Of a stretch of 64,000 bases of DNA, positions 42,990 through 52,475 are shown one piece after another (the stretch's first letter is position 1; every line of letters begins with the position of its first letter). The notes under the pieces were generated by a model that was not told where the DNA came from, made no database searches, and saw only the letters and a program-made list of their open reading frames with translations. Origin of the DNA: Acidobacteriaceae bacterium (GTDB lineage Bacteria > Acidobacteriota > Terriglobia > Terriglobales > Acidobacteriaceae); contig DASZBM010000009.1 in the NCBI GenBank assembly GCA_035944135.1, forward strand, positions 1 through 64,000, in the 5' to 3' direction. The translations under genes were made by a program, and so were the position numbers.

Positions 42990-45365
42990 CTAAAATCTGA
43001 GCAGATAGCTTGCCTTCACAAAGAACTGCCGTCCATCATTCAAATACCCAGGCCCGCGCGGCAGAATCGGCTGCGTCGGGTCGCACGTCCCGCCCATCCG
43101 CGAGCACAGCGTGTGGTTGTAGTTCTGCAGATCGCTGTTCCAACCCACATAAATCGCCGTTCCCGGATGCGGCAGCCACGTCAGCAGCGCCTGCGTCTGC
43201 ACCTGCTTCGTCCGCTGCAATGTCGTCATCATCGGATTCGCCAGCGTCGTGTCATACTCCACAATCATCCTCGCTGAAAACGCCCTCGTGAACTGATAGT
43301 TCAGCTTCGTCCGGAACGTCTGCGTCTCATACACAAACGCATTCGTATGCGCGTTGAAGTCCCTATCCAGCAGATACGTGTTGTCTGCCGTCAACTGCCG
43401 CAGCGGATTCACACTCACCAGCGCCGACACGGTCTCCTGATTCAACAGAAACGGTGTCTGCCCTGCCGGCGGGTTATAGTTCACATTCCCCGACCGTAGC
43501 GCCGTCAGATTGAAGTTCAACTGCGCCCACGGCTGCCCGCGCGCCACAAACCCGCCGAAGTTCTCCGTAAAGTTCTCGCTCGCCGCCAGCGGGTACCCAT
43601 TCTGCGGCCCGACCGTGTCCGAGTTCTCTCCTCCGATCGGCGCAACCACAACATTCCGCGGCAGCAGCCAGAACGGATCAAACGTCGAGTAGTGATACAC
43701 CCGATTGTGCGCATGGTCATACGCCACATGCTGGTCCGTCTCCAGCCCATAGCTCTGCACCACGCTATGCTTCGGAAACCACTGATACTCCGAGTGCAGA
43801 TGGTCGCTGCGGATATTCGAGGTCTGGAAGAATCCCAGCAGGCTGTCGAACCCCGCGCTGATGTCCTGATACTCGTCGAACAGCGAGAACGAGTGCCCAT
43901 TCCTCTGCACCTGCACATCCGTCGCCGGTCCCGATCCATACTTCGCCGGAAAGATCGCCGCCGCACTGCTCATCTTCGTCGGCCGCGTCGAGCTCGCCAC
44001 CATCTGCCCCAGCACCGTCCAGTGATCGTTCGCTCTCCACGTAAAATCGGCCCCGCCAATCCGGTTCCACCCGCCGCCAAACTCCTCATCCGTGTACATC
44101 AACCCCACATTCGATCCCTTACCCAAATCCTCCGACACCCTCCCCACATACGCCTGCGCCTTGTGCTTAAACAGTGGATCGCCATCCGGCACCGTCTCAC
44201 CCGGCTCACGATCATCAATCGCCAGCAAGCCAAGGTTCGTATGTCCCACCTTCCCCGTCACACGCCCGCCGATCTCCGGGTGCACAATGTCCCGCGTGTA
44301 CAGCAGCATCATCGGCGTCTGGAAGTAGCTCGCATTCTCCAGGAAGAACGGCCTCAGCTCCGGAAAATAAACAGGGTAGCGCTGATTCACCGTGAACTGC
44401 GGCTGATCACTCTCCACATCGCTGAAGTCCGGATTCACCGTCGCGTCGAACACGATCGCATCCTTCAACACCGCCTTCGCCTCTCCGCCCGCCGTCGCCT
44501 CAGCGTTCCGCGTGCTGAAGTACGGATTCATCGGATCGAGCGTCTCCAGCGTGTGCACGCTTTGCCCCAGCGTGTACGGGTTGATCTGCACATTGTGTGA
44601 GCCGCTCACGCCCTCCATGCCAGGCAGATGCATCGTTCCTTCCTGGCTCAGCATTCCGCTCACATTCGCGGACACCCTCGGCCACCAGTCGTTCTCACTG
44701 TTGCGCGGCAGATTGCGCCAGAACACCACACCCCACGTCGTCCCGCTCGCCGGAAACCTCAGGCTCCGAAACGGAATCGCCAGCACCGCCATCCATCCCT
44801 TGCTCGTAATCTTCCCTTCCGAATCCCACACCTGGTCATAGCTGTAGTCCGCACCATTCGCCTCGGTCCACGCTGCATCCGCCTGCACGCCCGCCGGGTT
44901 CACCTGGAACTCCACCCCGCGCTGCCGATCCTGAAACGGATCCAGGTTCACCGTCACATAGTCATCCTTCGTGATGTTCTCGCGCCGCGCCAGGTGCGAC
45001 CGAATCAACTCCGGATGCTTGTCGAAGCACAGGAACACCACGTACAACTCCGTTCTGGTGCGCCCCAGCCACACCTGGGTCCTCTCCGTCGCCGGAGCCC
45101 CATCGGTCGGCGTGTTCTGAATAAATCCGCCAACGTGGGTCAGCCGCGCGCGCAGATCCGGCCGCGGCTCCATCCCCTCAAAGTCCGCCAGCGTCAGTCC
45201 ATGATCCAGCTCCGGCACCGTCACATCAGAGCTTCGCGTGCTCTCCATCCGCGGAGGCACCGCAGGCGTTACCGTCGGCTTGCCCTGCCGATCCTGATTC
45301 ACCTGGGCCCCTGCTGCAATCCCAAACAACGCGACAACCAGCCCACCCGCCGCCCACATACGCAC
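42990..45365 (-). CDS. Secreted DUF5916 protein with CBM9-like N-terminal domain
   Basis: About 791 aa. A signal peptide (MWAAGGLVVALFGIAAGAQ) is followed by a carbohydrate-binding family 9-like domain (about 60-250) with WLGRTRTELYVVFLCFDKHP and NPAGVQADAAWTE. A long beta-strand-rich C-terminal half (DUF5916) ends in a phenylalanine-type strand (KASYLLRF), as expected for an outer-membrane barrel. Start candidates are GTG 45365 (used here), ATG 45359 and TTG 45389. Family members sit in the outer membrane of Bacteroidota and Acidobacteriota with unknown ligand. It is divergent from the Oar-like receptor at 45657, leaving about 290 bp of intergenic DNA in which I see no clear site. Confidence 0.75.
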   Translation of the reverse strand: MRMWAAGGLVVALFGIAAGAQVNQDRQGKPTVTPAVPPRMESTRSSDVTVPELDHGLTLADFEGMEPRPDLRARLTHVGGFIQNTPTDGAPATERTQVWLGRTRTELYVVFLCFDKHPELIRSHLARRENITKDDYVTVNLDPFQDRQRGVEFQVNPAGVQADAAWTEANGADYSYDQVWDSEGKITSKGWMAVLAIPFRSLRFPASGTTWGVVFWRNLPRNSENDWWPRVSANVSGMLSQEGTMHLPGMEGVSGSHNVQINPYTLGQSVHTLETLDPMNPYFSTRNAEATAGGEAKAVLKDAIVFDATVNPDFSDVESDQPQFTVNQRYPVYFPELRPFFLENASYFQTPMMLLYTRDIVHPEIGGRVTGKVGHTNLGLLAIDDREPGETVPDGDPLFKHKAQAYVGRVSEDLGKGSNVGLMYTDEEFGGGWNRIGGADFTWRANDHWTVLGQMVASSTRPTKMSSAAAIFPAKYGSGPATDVQVQRNGHSFSLFDEYQDISAGFDSLLGFFQTSNIRSDHLHSEYQWFPKHSVVQSYGLETDQHVAYDHAHNRVYHYSTFDPFWLLPRNVVVAPIGGENSDTVGPQNGYPLAASENFTENFGGFVARGQPWAQLNFNLTALRSGNVNYNPPAGQTPFLLNQETVSALVSVNPLRQLTADNTYLLDRDFNAHTNAFVYETQTFRTKLNYQFTRAFSARMIVEYDTTLANPMMTTLQRTKQVQTQALLTWLPHPGTAIYVGWNSDLQNYNHTLCSRMGGTCDPTQPILPRGPGYLNDGRQFFVKASYLLRF

Positions 45366-45656
45366 CCGAAAGAACCTGCCTACACCCAAACCAACTCACC
45401 TCTCCAACTCTTCTTCCTCCCTCACATACGCGATTCCCTTCTCTCCGGTTCCCTGACCTCAATGCACAGTCGTCTGTCATTCACTGAATCAAAAGATTGA
45501 CAAACTGTGCTCAGAACGGTCGATCATTCTTCCCCGGTGGATCGATGACCTACTAAACTCCTTGCATCCCGGCACTCTGCCTCGACCGTATATAGAACAG
45601 CAAGCGCAACGCCCGCCTGACCACCGCCGACGCTGATGGATCTGACAGAGGGACAC

Positions 45657-48515
45657 ATGATCGCAAAGCTCAAGGCCCTGGCTCTATCGATTGCGGCATT
45701 GTCTTGCCTTCTGCTGGCCTCGGCTGCATCTGCTCAGGAGCCCGCAACGATCCGCGGCACCGTCGCCGACCCCAGCGGCGCCGTCATCCCCGGTGCCACC
45801 GTCTCGCTCGCCGGCCACGACCGCGTGCAACGCACAAATTCCGGATCTGCCGGCACCTTCGCCTTCAATTCACTCCCGCCCGGCACCTATACCGTGACCG
45901 TTGCCGCCAAAGGATTTGCGCCGTTCACAACTCCTGACGTCATCCTTGCCGCTGGCGCAACAAAGGACCTCAAAGTTTCCCTCGCCATCGCCGTGGAACA
46001 GGAACACGTCACCGTCGACGATCAAAGCGAAAACGTCGGCCTCAGCCCCGACCAGAACTCGAGCGCCCTGGTCATCAAGGGCGGCGATCTCGATGCCCTC
46101 TCCGACGACCCCGACGAGCTTCAGAATGAGCTCCAGGCCTTGGCAGGCCCCGCCGCCGGCCCTAACGGCGGCCAGATCTACATCGATGGATTCGAGGGCG
46201 GACAGATCCCGCCCAAGTCCTCCATCCTTGAAATTCGCGTGAACCAGAATCCCTTCTCCGCTGAGTTCGATCGCATCGGCTACGGCCGCATCGAGATCAT
46301 CACCAAACCCGGCTCGCAAAAGCTCAAGGGATCGTTCGGAGGATTTGGTACCGCCTCGCCCCTGAACACCGCCAACCCCCTGGTGCCCGATACGCCCTTC
46401 TACGATTTCTATTCCGCCATGACCAATGTCAGCGGCCCGCTGGGCAAGAAGGCCGCATACTTTTTCAATCTCTTCGACATGCAGCGCCAAACCCAAAGCA
46501 TCATCAATGCGCTGAACCCTGCGGATCCATCCACAAACATCCTTGAAGCCTTCCCGAATCCATCCAGCATCTTCCAGATCGGCCCGCGCGTCGACTTCCA
46601 GCTTGGTCCGCACAACATCAGCATCCGCGACGGATTCTTCCGCTCCGTTGCCTCTGGCGGAGGCGTCGGCATTCTCAACCTGCCCAGCCAGGCCACCAGC
46701 ACCGACGACACAGAAAATGCGCTCCAGATCGGCGACACCATCGTCATCAACGAGCACCTCGTCAACGAAACGCACTTCCAGTGGCGTCGCATTCGCAACG
46801 ATCAAACCGCCGCAAACTCAACGCCCGCTGTCACCGTGCAAGGCGCCTTCACTGACGGCGGCTCATCTACAGGCGTCGTGCAGGACCACCAGGACGACTT
46901 CGAGCTGCAGAATTACTCCACCGAAACAGTCGGCAAACACGTGCTGCGTTTCGGCACGCGCCTCCGCGCCGAGCATGACGTAAACTCCTCCACCTCAGGA
47001 ACAAACGGAACCTACAGTTTCAGCACGCTGGCCGAGTATGAGGCGCAAACGCCGACGCTCTACTCGCAAACCGTCGTCAACAATCCAGTCGCACGCGCCA
47101 CCCTGTTCGACGCAGCGCTCTTCCTCCAGGACGACTGGCGTCCGCGCAATAATCTCGTGGTCGGCCTTGGCCTCCGTTACGAAGCCCAGAACTGGATCAA
47201 CGATCACGCCGACTGGGGCCCGCGCCTCGCCTTCGCCTGGAGTCCCGGATTCACCGGCAAGGGCGCCGCAAAAACCGTCGTCCGCGCGGGCTACGGTTGG
47301 TTCTACAACCGTTTCACTGTGCCCAACTCGTTTCAGTCTTCGGGCACGCCCTACGTCATCCAAACCATCCACGACAATTTGGTCAACGAGAAGAGCTACA
47401 CCGTCACCAATCCGAACGCCGCCTTCCCGAACAATCAATTCAACGCCTCCGCACCAGCGCCGATTCCCGCATCGCTGCTGGCCTCCACCCCTCAATCCAC
47501 TCCCACATACCACACCATCGATCCGCACTTTCATGCCGCGCTCGATATGCAGGGAGGCCTCGGCGTCGACCGCCAGCTCACCAAAGCCCTCACCGGAAAC
47601 ATCACCTTTCTCTACACGCAGGGCGTGCATCAGTACCTCACCGACAACGTCACCTCCCCCGACTTCGACCCATCCACCTACACCGTGAACGGCCCCACTC
47701 CCGCCGCATACAACTATCAATTTCAATCAGGCGGCTTCTACCGTCAGCAGCAACTAATCCTCACAGCCAAAGGCCACTTCAAGCATCTCAGCTTCGACTC
47801 CAACTACACCCTCAACTACGCCAACAGCGACACCCAGGGCGCAACATCGATTCCCATGATCGATCAAAATCCGGGATTCGATTACGGCCGCGCCAGCTTC
47901 GACACACGCAACCGCGCGTTTCTCCTGCTCACCTACACCGCTCCCGGCGGCGTCATCTTCGCGCCCTTGCTCTCAGCGCAATCGGGCACGCCTTACAACA
48001 TCACCATCGGCAACGACCTCACCCAGAACAACCAGTTCAACGCACGCCCCACCTTCGCAACCTGCAGCCCCGGCAACGCCAACGTCGTCTCCACCCCCTA
48101 CGGCTGCCTCGACGCCAATCCCTACGGAAAAAACGAGAAGATCATCCCCTACAACCTCGGCACCGGCCCAGCCAACTTCGTCCTTCACATGCGCGCCAGC
48201 AAAACCATCGGCATCGGCCCGCACATCAAGCAGGAGGGCGATCTCTCCGGCCAGAACGTGAACAATAGCGTCAACGGCCGCGGTCTCAGCGGCAACGGCG
48301 GCGGCGTGAAGATCGACGAAAAGGTCCCGCGCAAGTACAACATCACCTTCGTTGCCATCGCGCTGAATGTCTTCAACGTCGTGAACTGGGCGCCCCCCAA
48401 CGGCGTCATCGACTCGCGACTATTTGGACAGACGCAGTCCCTTGCCGGCGGTCCCTACTCCGGCCCCACGCCCGGCAACCGCACCATCCTCTTCTTCACC
48501 AATTTCTCGTTCTAG
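45657..48515 (+). CDS. Oar-like TonB-dependent receptor family protein with carboxypeptidase-regulatory domain (paralog)
   Basis: About 952 aa from the ATG at 45657; an ATG seven codons upstream is possible. Signal peptide (LLLASAASAQ), CarboxypepD_reg domain (about 30-115, TIRGTVADPSGAVIPGATVSLAG), then a plug-like segment with SDDPDELQNEL, GPNGGQIYIDGF and PPKSSILEIRVNQNPFSAEF, and a barrel-like region ending in FFTNFSF (terminal Phe). It is closely similar to the protein at 9852-12893 through the plug, less so in the barrel. Its late loop is shorter and Asn/Gly-rich (NGRGLSGNGGG) without His. Likely a large outer-membrane uptake or adhesion protein; ligand unknown. Confidence 0.85.
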   Translation: MIAKLKALALSIAALSCLLLASAASAQEPATIRGTVADPSGAVIPGATVSLAGHDRVQRTNSGSAGTFAFNSLPPGTYTVTVAAKGFAPFTTPDVILAAGATKDLKVSLAIAVEQEHVTVDDQSENVGLSPDQNSSALVIKGGDLDALSDDPDELQNELQALAGPAAGPNGGQIYIDGFEGGQIPPKSSILEIRVNQNPFSAEFDRIGYGRIEIITKPGSQKLKGSFGGFGTASPLNTANPLVPDTPFYDFYSAMTNVSGPLGKKAAYFFNLFDMQRQTQSIINALNPADPSTNILEAFPNPSSIFQIGPRVDFQLGPHNISIRDGFFRSVASGGGVGILNLPSQATSTDDTENALQIGDTIVINEHLVNETHFQWRRIRNDQTAANSTPAVTVQGAFTDGGSSTGVVQDHQDDFELQNYSTETVGKHVLRFGTRLRAEHDVNSSTSGTNGTYSFSTLAEYEAQTPTLYSQTVVNNPVARATLFDAALFLQDDWRPRNNLVVGLGLRYEAQNWINDHADWGPRLAFAWSPGFTGKGAAKTVVRAGYGWFYNRFTVPNSFQSSGTPYVIQTIHDNLVNEKSYTVTNPNAAFPNNQFNASAPAPIPASLLASTPQSTPTYHTIDPHFHAALDMQGGLGVDRQLTKALTGNITFLYTQGVHQYLTDNVTSPDFDPSTYTVNGPTPAAYNYQFQSGGFYRQQQLILTAKGHFKHLSFDSNYTLNYANSDTQGATSIPMIDQNPGFDYGRASFDTRNRAFLLLTYTAPGGVIFAPLLSAQSGTPYNITIGNDLTQNNQFNARPTFATCSPGNANVVSTPYGCLDANPYGKNEKIIPYNLGTGPANFVLHMRASKTIGIGPHIKQEGDLSGQNVNNSVNGRGLSGNGGGVKIDEKVPRKYNITFVAIALNVFNVVNWAPPNGVIDSRLFGQTQSLAGGPYSGPTPGNRTILFFTNFSF

Positions 48516-48521
48516 CCAGCC

Positions 48522-50291
48522 CTACTTCAGCCCAATCCGTCGCTCCAGATCCACAAACCTCCGGTCCCCCCGTATCGGATCGAAGAACGGATGCGTCTTC
48601 ACAAACTGCAGTATGTTCGACCGCTCCTTGTACGCCTCTTCGAGCCACACGAACGCCTGCTCCTTATCACCCATCCCCAGGTACGCATTCACGAACGCCG
48701 CCGCCGGCACATATCCCGTCTCTCTTCTCCGCTTCAAATTCCCGAGCACCCGCTCCGCATCCGCGCGCCGCCCCGCATGCGCATACGCCCGCACCAAAAT
48801 CCCTTCCACTGCCGGGCTTCCCTTCGACACCGCATCCGCCTTCTCCAACACTTTCACCGCCTCCGCCGCCTCGTCCTTTCCCAGCAGAGCGAACCCTAAT
48901 CCCATCAGCACTAACGCGTTCTCCGGATGAACCGCCGCCGAATCACGCGACTCCCGAATCGCCTCATCAAACCGATGCGCCTGAAACAAAACCCACGATA
49001 CCCCTGATCCCGACACCGACACCGGGTCCAATTCCCTCGCGTGCTGTATCGTTGCAATCGCCTCATCGGCTCTTCCCTGGTCTGAAAGCCAAAGCGCATA
49101 CTCCGCGTTCGTCACTCCGTCATTCGGGTTCAGTTCCAGCGCGCGCCTGTACTCCTTGTCTGCCTCCGCCCACTGCCACTCCTGCTGCAGCGCATTCGCG
49201 AGCACCCCGTGAGCGCTCGCAAGCGTCGGATCAATTTCAAGCGCCTTTCGCGCCGCCTCCATCACCTTGGGCCGCGTCCCCTCCGGCGACTGGCCCACAA
49301 ATACCGTCCCCATCTCCGTGTAGGACTCCGCCACACCCACGTAAGCCGGCGCAAAGGTCGGGTCCTTCGCAATCGCATCCTCGAAGTACGCAATCGCCTG
49401 CGCGAGCTCCGGCCTCCCATTGGCCCCGTCAAACGCATATCTGCCCTTCAGATAGCTCTCGTACACCTCCGGAGCAACCGGTCGCGCCGCCGCCAGCCGC
49501 TGCTGCTCCTCACCCGTCACCGTCACTCGCACCTTCTCCGCAATCGCCTGCGCCAACTCGCTCTCCAGCGTCAGCGCATCGCTCACGTCGCGGTCATACG
49601 TCTCCGACCACATGTGCGTATCCGTCGCCGCCCGAATCAACTGCGCACTCACCCGAATCCGGCTTCCCTCCCGGATCACCGACCCCTCCACCACGGCGTC
49701 CACTCCCAATGCCTTTGCAATCTCTGGCACCGTCTGCTTCGGGTCCTTGAACCGCATCACCGACGTATGCGACGTCACCCTCAGCTCGCGAATCCCCGTC
49801 AGCCGCCCAATCAACTCCTCCGTCATCCCATCCGCCAGATAATCCTGCGAAGCGTCCCCCGACAGATTCCTTAGTGGCAACACTGCCAGCGACCGTATCT
49901 GCGGTCCCGCCGTCGCTCTCTCATGCGCCCGCCACGCGATATATCCCGCCACCGCCAGCCCCGCACAAACCACCACCGCCACCACCACCCACCACCACAC
50001 CCGTCCCCGGTCACGAAGGACACCGGGTGCCGCAGGTTTCGTCAAAGACGTGGGTTCGCCGGCCGCCTGCTCCGCAACCTCCGGCCGCCGGTTCTCCAGC
50101 CACGCATCCAGCTCCGCCGCCACCGCATACACTGAGCCGCGCTTGTCGTGCACATGCCGGTAGACAGGCATGCCCTCGCGCTTCTCCCAGCGCTGCACCG
50201 TGGTCACATCGCGGTTCAGATACGCCGCGATCTCCTTCCACGAATCCAGCCGCTTCCCCTCAACGGCCGGCGCCCGCACCGAGGATCCCAT
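48522..50291 (-). CDS. Transmembrane HTH-TolB-like-TPR regulatory protein
   Basis: 589 aa. The N-terminal excisionase/MerR-type winged helix (about 15-75, LDSWKEIAAYLNRDVTTVQRWEKREGMPV) precedes one transmembrane helix (about 102-125, WWWVVVAVVVCAGLAVAGYIAW). A FlgO/TolB-like domain (about 135-270) has SLAVLPLRNLSGDASQDYLADGMTEELI and VDAVVEGSVIREGSRIRVSAQL. At least six TPR units follow to the C-terminus. DNA-binding and extracytoplasmic scaffold parts are thus joined across the membrane, a layout frequent in Acidobacteriota and similar in principle to CadC/ToxR. Target unknown. It is convergent with the Oar-like receptor, six bases between the stops. Confidence 0.78.
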   Translation of the reverse strand: MGSSVRAPAVEGKRLDSWKEIAAYLNRDVTTVQRWEKREGMPVYRHVHDKRGSVYAVAAELDAWLENRRPEVAEQAAGEPTSLTKPAAPGVLRDRGRVWWWVVVAVVVCAGLAVAGYIAWRAHERATAGPQIRSLAVLPLRNLSGDASQDYLADGMTEELIGRLTGIRELRVTSHTSVMRFKDPKQTVPEIAKALGVDAVVEGSVIREGSRIRVSAQLIRAATDTHMWSETYDRDVSDALTLESELAQAIAEKVRVTVTGEEQQRLAAARPVAPEVYESYLKGRYAFDGANGRPELAQAIAYFEDAIAKDPTFAPAYVGVAESYTEMGTVFVGQSPEGTRPKVMEAARKALEIDPTLASAHGVLANALQQEWQWAEADKEYRRALELNPNDGVTNAEYALWLSDQGRADEAIATIQHARELDPVSVSGSGVSWVLFQAHRFDEAIRESRDSAAVHPENALVLMGLGFALLGKDEAAEAVKVLEKADAVSKGSPAVEGILVRAYAHAGRRADAERVLGNLKRRRETGYVPAAAFVNAYLGMGDKEQAFVWLEEAYKERSNILQFVKTHPFFDPIRGDRRFVDLERRIGLK

Positions 50292-50456
50292 CGCGCTCTC
50301 CTGGAAAGCCCGGGCCCTGTCACGAACGCCACGATTCTACTCCGCACTGCAATAGACAGCATTAGACGGCACGCCCGCCTTCCAGCGACTTACCTCTTGC
50401 CCCACGCCGTCAGCCCGGCCCACGCTGTTCAACATCTCTAGCCCGGAGGCTTCCCC

Positions 50457-51056
50457 ATGTCTCGCATCACCCGGCTTTTCTTCGCCATCTTCGCCGCACT
50501 GAATCTCGCGGCCCTGCCCACCGCCCACAGCCAGCTCCCCTGGTTCCCACAACCCATCCAACACTTCGCCGGCATCCTCAACGACTACACCCCCTCCAAC
50601 ATCAAAGGTGGCCCCTGGGAGGTCCGCGGCAAGTGGACCCTCGACATCAACAACGCCACCCAGCACGCCGACTTCACCGCCGTCCTCACCATGGAAACCT
50701 CTGACTACGGCGTCACCACCGGCGTCGTCGATCCAACCAACACCGCCACCCGCTCCGCCCACACCCACAACATCGTGATGACCGGAGCCTCTCTCTCCAA
50801 CGACACCAGCCACTGCTCCAGCTACAGCCCCGCGACCAGCGGCCCCGTCATCGTCGTCACCGGCCCAGCGCAGATCCTCACCGGCAACGGAAGCCCCGCG
50901 CCCTTCCAATCCATGGGAGATTCCACCCTCTGGATATGCCTCGCCGGCGGCACCCAAATCCCCTACTCCAATCTCAGCCTGCAGTTCGTAGGCCCAGCCA
51001 CCGTGCACTTCGGCACCCAGTTCTTCCACGGCGTCGTCGTCCCGGAACACCACTAA
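50457..51056 (+). CDS. Hypothetical secreted protein
   Basis: 199 aa. Signal peptide (FFAIFAALNLAALPTAHS-Q). The mature part has the HFAGILNDYTPSN and GPWEVRGKWTLDI segments, then ADFTAVLTMETSDYG, a HTHNIVM patch, two Cys (SHCSSYSP and WICLAGG) and a beta-strand-rich end VHFGTQFFHGVVVPEHH. I do not recognise a named family. The composition suggests a beta-sandwich, perhaps with a disulfide. GGAGG lies eight bases before the ATG. It stands alone, divergent from the TPR protein and convergent with the flavoprotein gene. Confidence 0.6.
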   Translation: MSRITRLFFAIFAALNLAALPTAHSQLPWFPQPIQHFAGILNDYTPSNIKGGPWEVRGKWTLDINNATQHADFTAVLTMETSDYGVTTGVVDPTNTATRSAHTHNIVMTGASLSNDTSHCSSYSPATSGPVIVVTGPAQILTGNGSPAPFQSMGDSTLWICLAGGTQIPYSNLSLQFVGPATVHFGTQFFHGVVVPEHH

Positions 51057-51095
51057 ACCGGGCGCCCCATTCGTACGCGCAGCGGAAGAGTGGGT

Positions 51096-52475
51096 TCACT
51101 GCAACGGCTTCAAATCCTCCAGCACCGTCGGCAGCAGCTCCGACACCGTCGGATGGATATGCATCGCGTGTGTCACCGTCGTATACGGCGCCCGCGCGTA
51201 CATCACGTCCAGCAGCGAGTGAACCGCCTCATCGCAACCTACGCCCAGCAGCGAGGCGCCGAGAATCTGCTTCGTCTCCGCGTCAACAAGAATCTTCATG
51301 AAGCCCAGGCTCTCGCCCTTCTCCCGCGCGCGATTCACGCGAGTCATCGGCCGCGTGCCCATCAGCGCCGGCCTGCCTGACGCCCTGACCTCCGTTTCAC
51401 TCATTCCAATACGCGCCAGAGGAGGATCCGAATACAGCGCATAGCACATGATTCGATCCGAAACCCGCCGCGCTTCGCCATCCAGCAAATTCGCCGCGAC
51501 AATCTCGTAGTCGTTATACGCAGTATGCGTAAACGCACCGCGCCCATTGCAATCGCCCAGCGCATACACGCCTTCAACATTCGTGCGCAGCTCATCGTCC
51601 ACGACAATGTAGCCGCGCCTGTCCACCGCAATTCCCGCACGGTCCACGCCGAGATCCTGCGTGTTCGGCGTGCGCCCCACCGCCAGCAGCACATGAGATC
51701 CCGGAATATCCGGCGGCGGAGTGTTGCAGTTCGTGCCCACCAGCACACCCTCCGCATGCGGCGCCAGATGGATGCACTCGGCATCGACGCGAACCGTGAT
51801 CCCTTCGCGCTCCAGAATGTCGCGAATCGCCGCGGACACGTCCTCGTCCTCATGCCACACCAGCCGCGGCGCGCGCTCCACAATCGTTACCTCGCTGCCG
51901 AACCGCCGATACATCTGCCCAAACTCAATCCCGATGTAGCTCCCGCCCACCACCACCAGATGCCTCGGAAGCCCGGTAAACGCCAGCATCGACGAGTTGT
52001 CGAAGAACGGAACATCGCGCACACCCGGAAAATCCGGAATCATAGCGCGAGCACCGACATTGAGAAAGATCTGCTTCGCCGTGATCTCATCCTCGCCCAC
52101 CCGCATCGTATGCGGTCCGGTGAAACTCGCCGTGCCGGTAAACACCGTGCAGCGCGGGTTATTCCGCAGCGATGCTTCCACACCGTTGCGCGCGCCCGAG
52201 ACAATCGCCTCGCGCCGCGCGATCACCGCCCCCATATCGATACCAATGGACGCGTTACCGAGCGTCACACCGTACTCCGCCGCCCTCTGCGCCATCCGCG
52301 CCGCATACGCGCTCGCAATCATCGTCTTCGTCGGCGTGCAGCCCGTATTCACGCACGTCCCGCCAAACAGCTTGCGCTCGACGAACGCGATCGACATGCC
52401 CGCAGCCGTAAGCCGCCCCGCCAGCGGCGGTCCCGCCTGGCCCGCGCCCACGATGATCGCGTCGAAAGTTTTCAT
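51096..52475 (-). CDS. Pyridine nucleotide-disulfide oxidoreductase, mercuric reductase-like
   Basis: 459 aa. Class I flavoprotein disulfide reductase: FAD motif IIVGAGQAGPPLA, redox-active GGTCVNTGCTPTK (CxxxxC), NAD motif VVVGGSYIGIEFGQM, ALGDCNGRGAF and the C-terminal catalytic HIHPTVSE. The motif wording follows MerA more than lipoamide dehydrogenase. However, the MerA N-terminal metal domain and the C-terminal vicinal Cys pair are absent (it ends VLEDLKPLQ), so mercury reduction is unlikely. The disulfide substrate is unknown. The start at 52475 overlaps the DUF4126 gene stop by four bases, so the pair is translated together. Confidence 0.82.
   Translation of the reverse strand: MKTFDAIIVGAGQAGPPLAGRLTAAGMSIAFVERKLFGGTCVNTGCTPTKTMIASAYAARMAQRAAEYGVTLGNASIGIDMGAVIARREAIVSGARNGVEASLRNNPRCTVFTGTASFTGPHTMRVGEDEITAKQIFLNVGARAMIPDFPGVRDVPFFDNSSMLAFTGLPRHLVVVGGSYIGIEFGQMYRRFGSEVTIVERAPRLVWHEDEDVSAAIRDILEREGITVRVDAECIHLAPHAEGVLVGTNCNTPPPDIPGSHVLLAVGRTPNTQDLGVDRAGIAVDRRGYIVVDDELRTNVEGVYALGDCNGRGAFTHTAYNDYEIVAANLLDGEARRVSDRIMCYALYSDPPLARIGMSETEVRASGRPALMGTRPMTRVNRAREKGESLGFMKILVDAETKQILGASLLGVGCDEAVHSLLDVMYARAPYTTVTHAMHIHPTVSELLPTVLEDLKPLQ

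Noticed and set aside
51096-52475. Annotation as true mercuric reductase (merA)
   Set aside because: No N-terminal metal domain, no C-terminal Cys pair and no other mer gene nearby.
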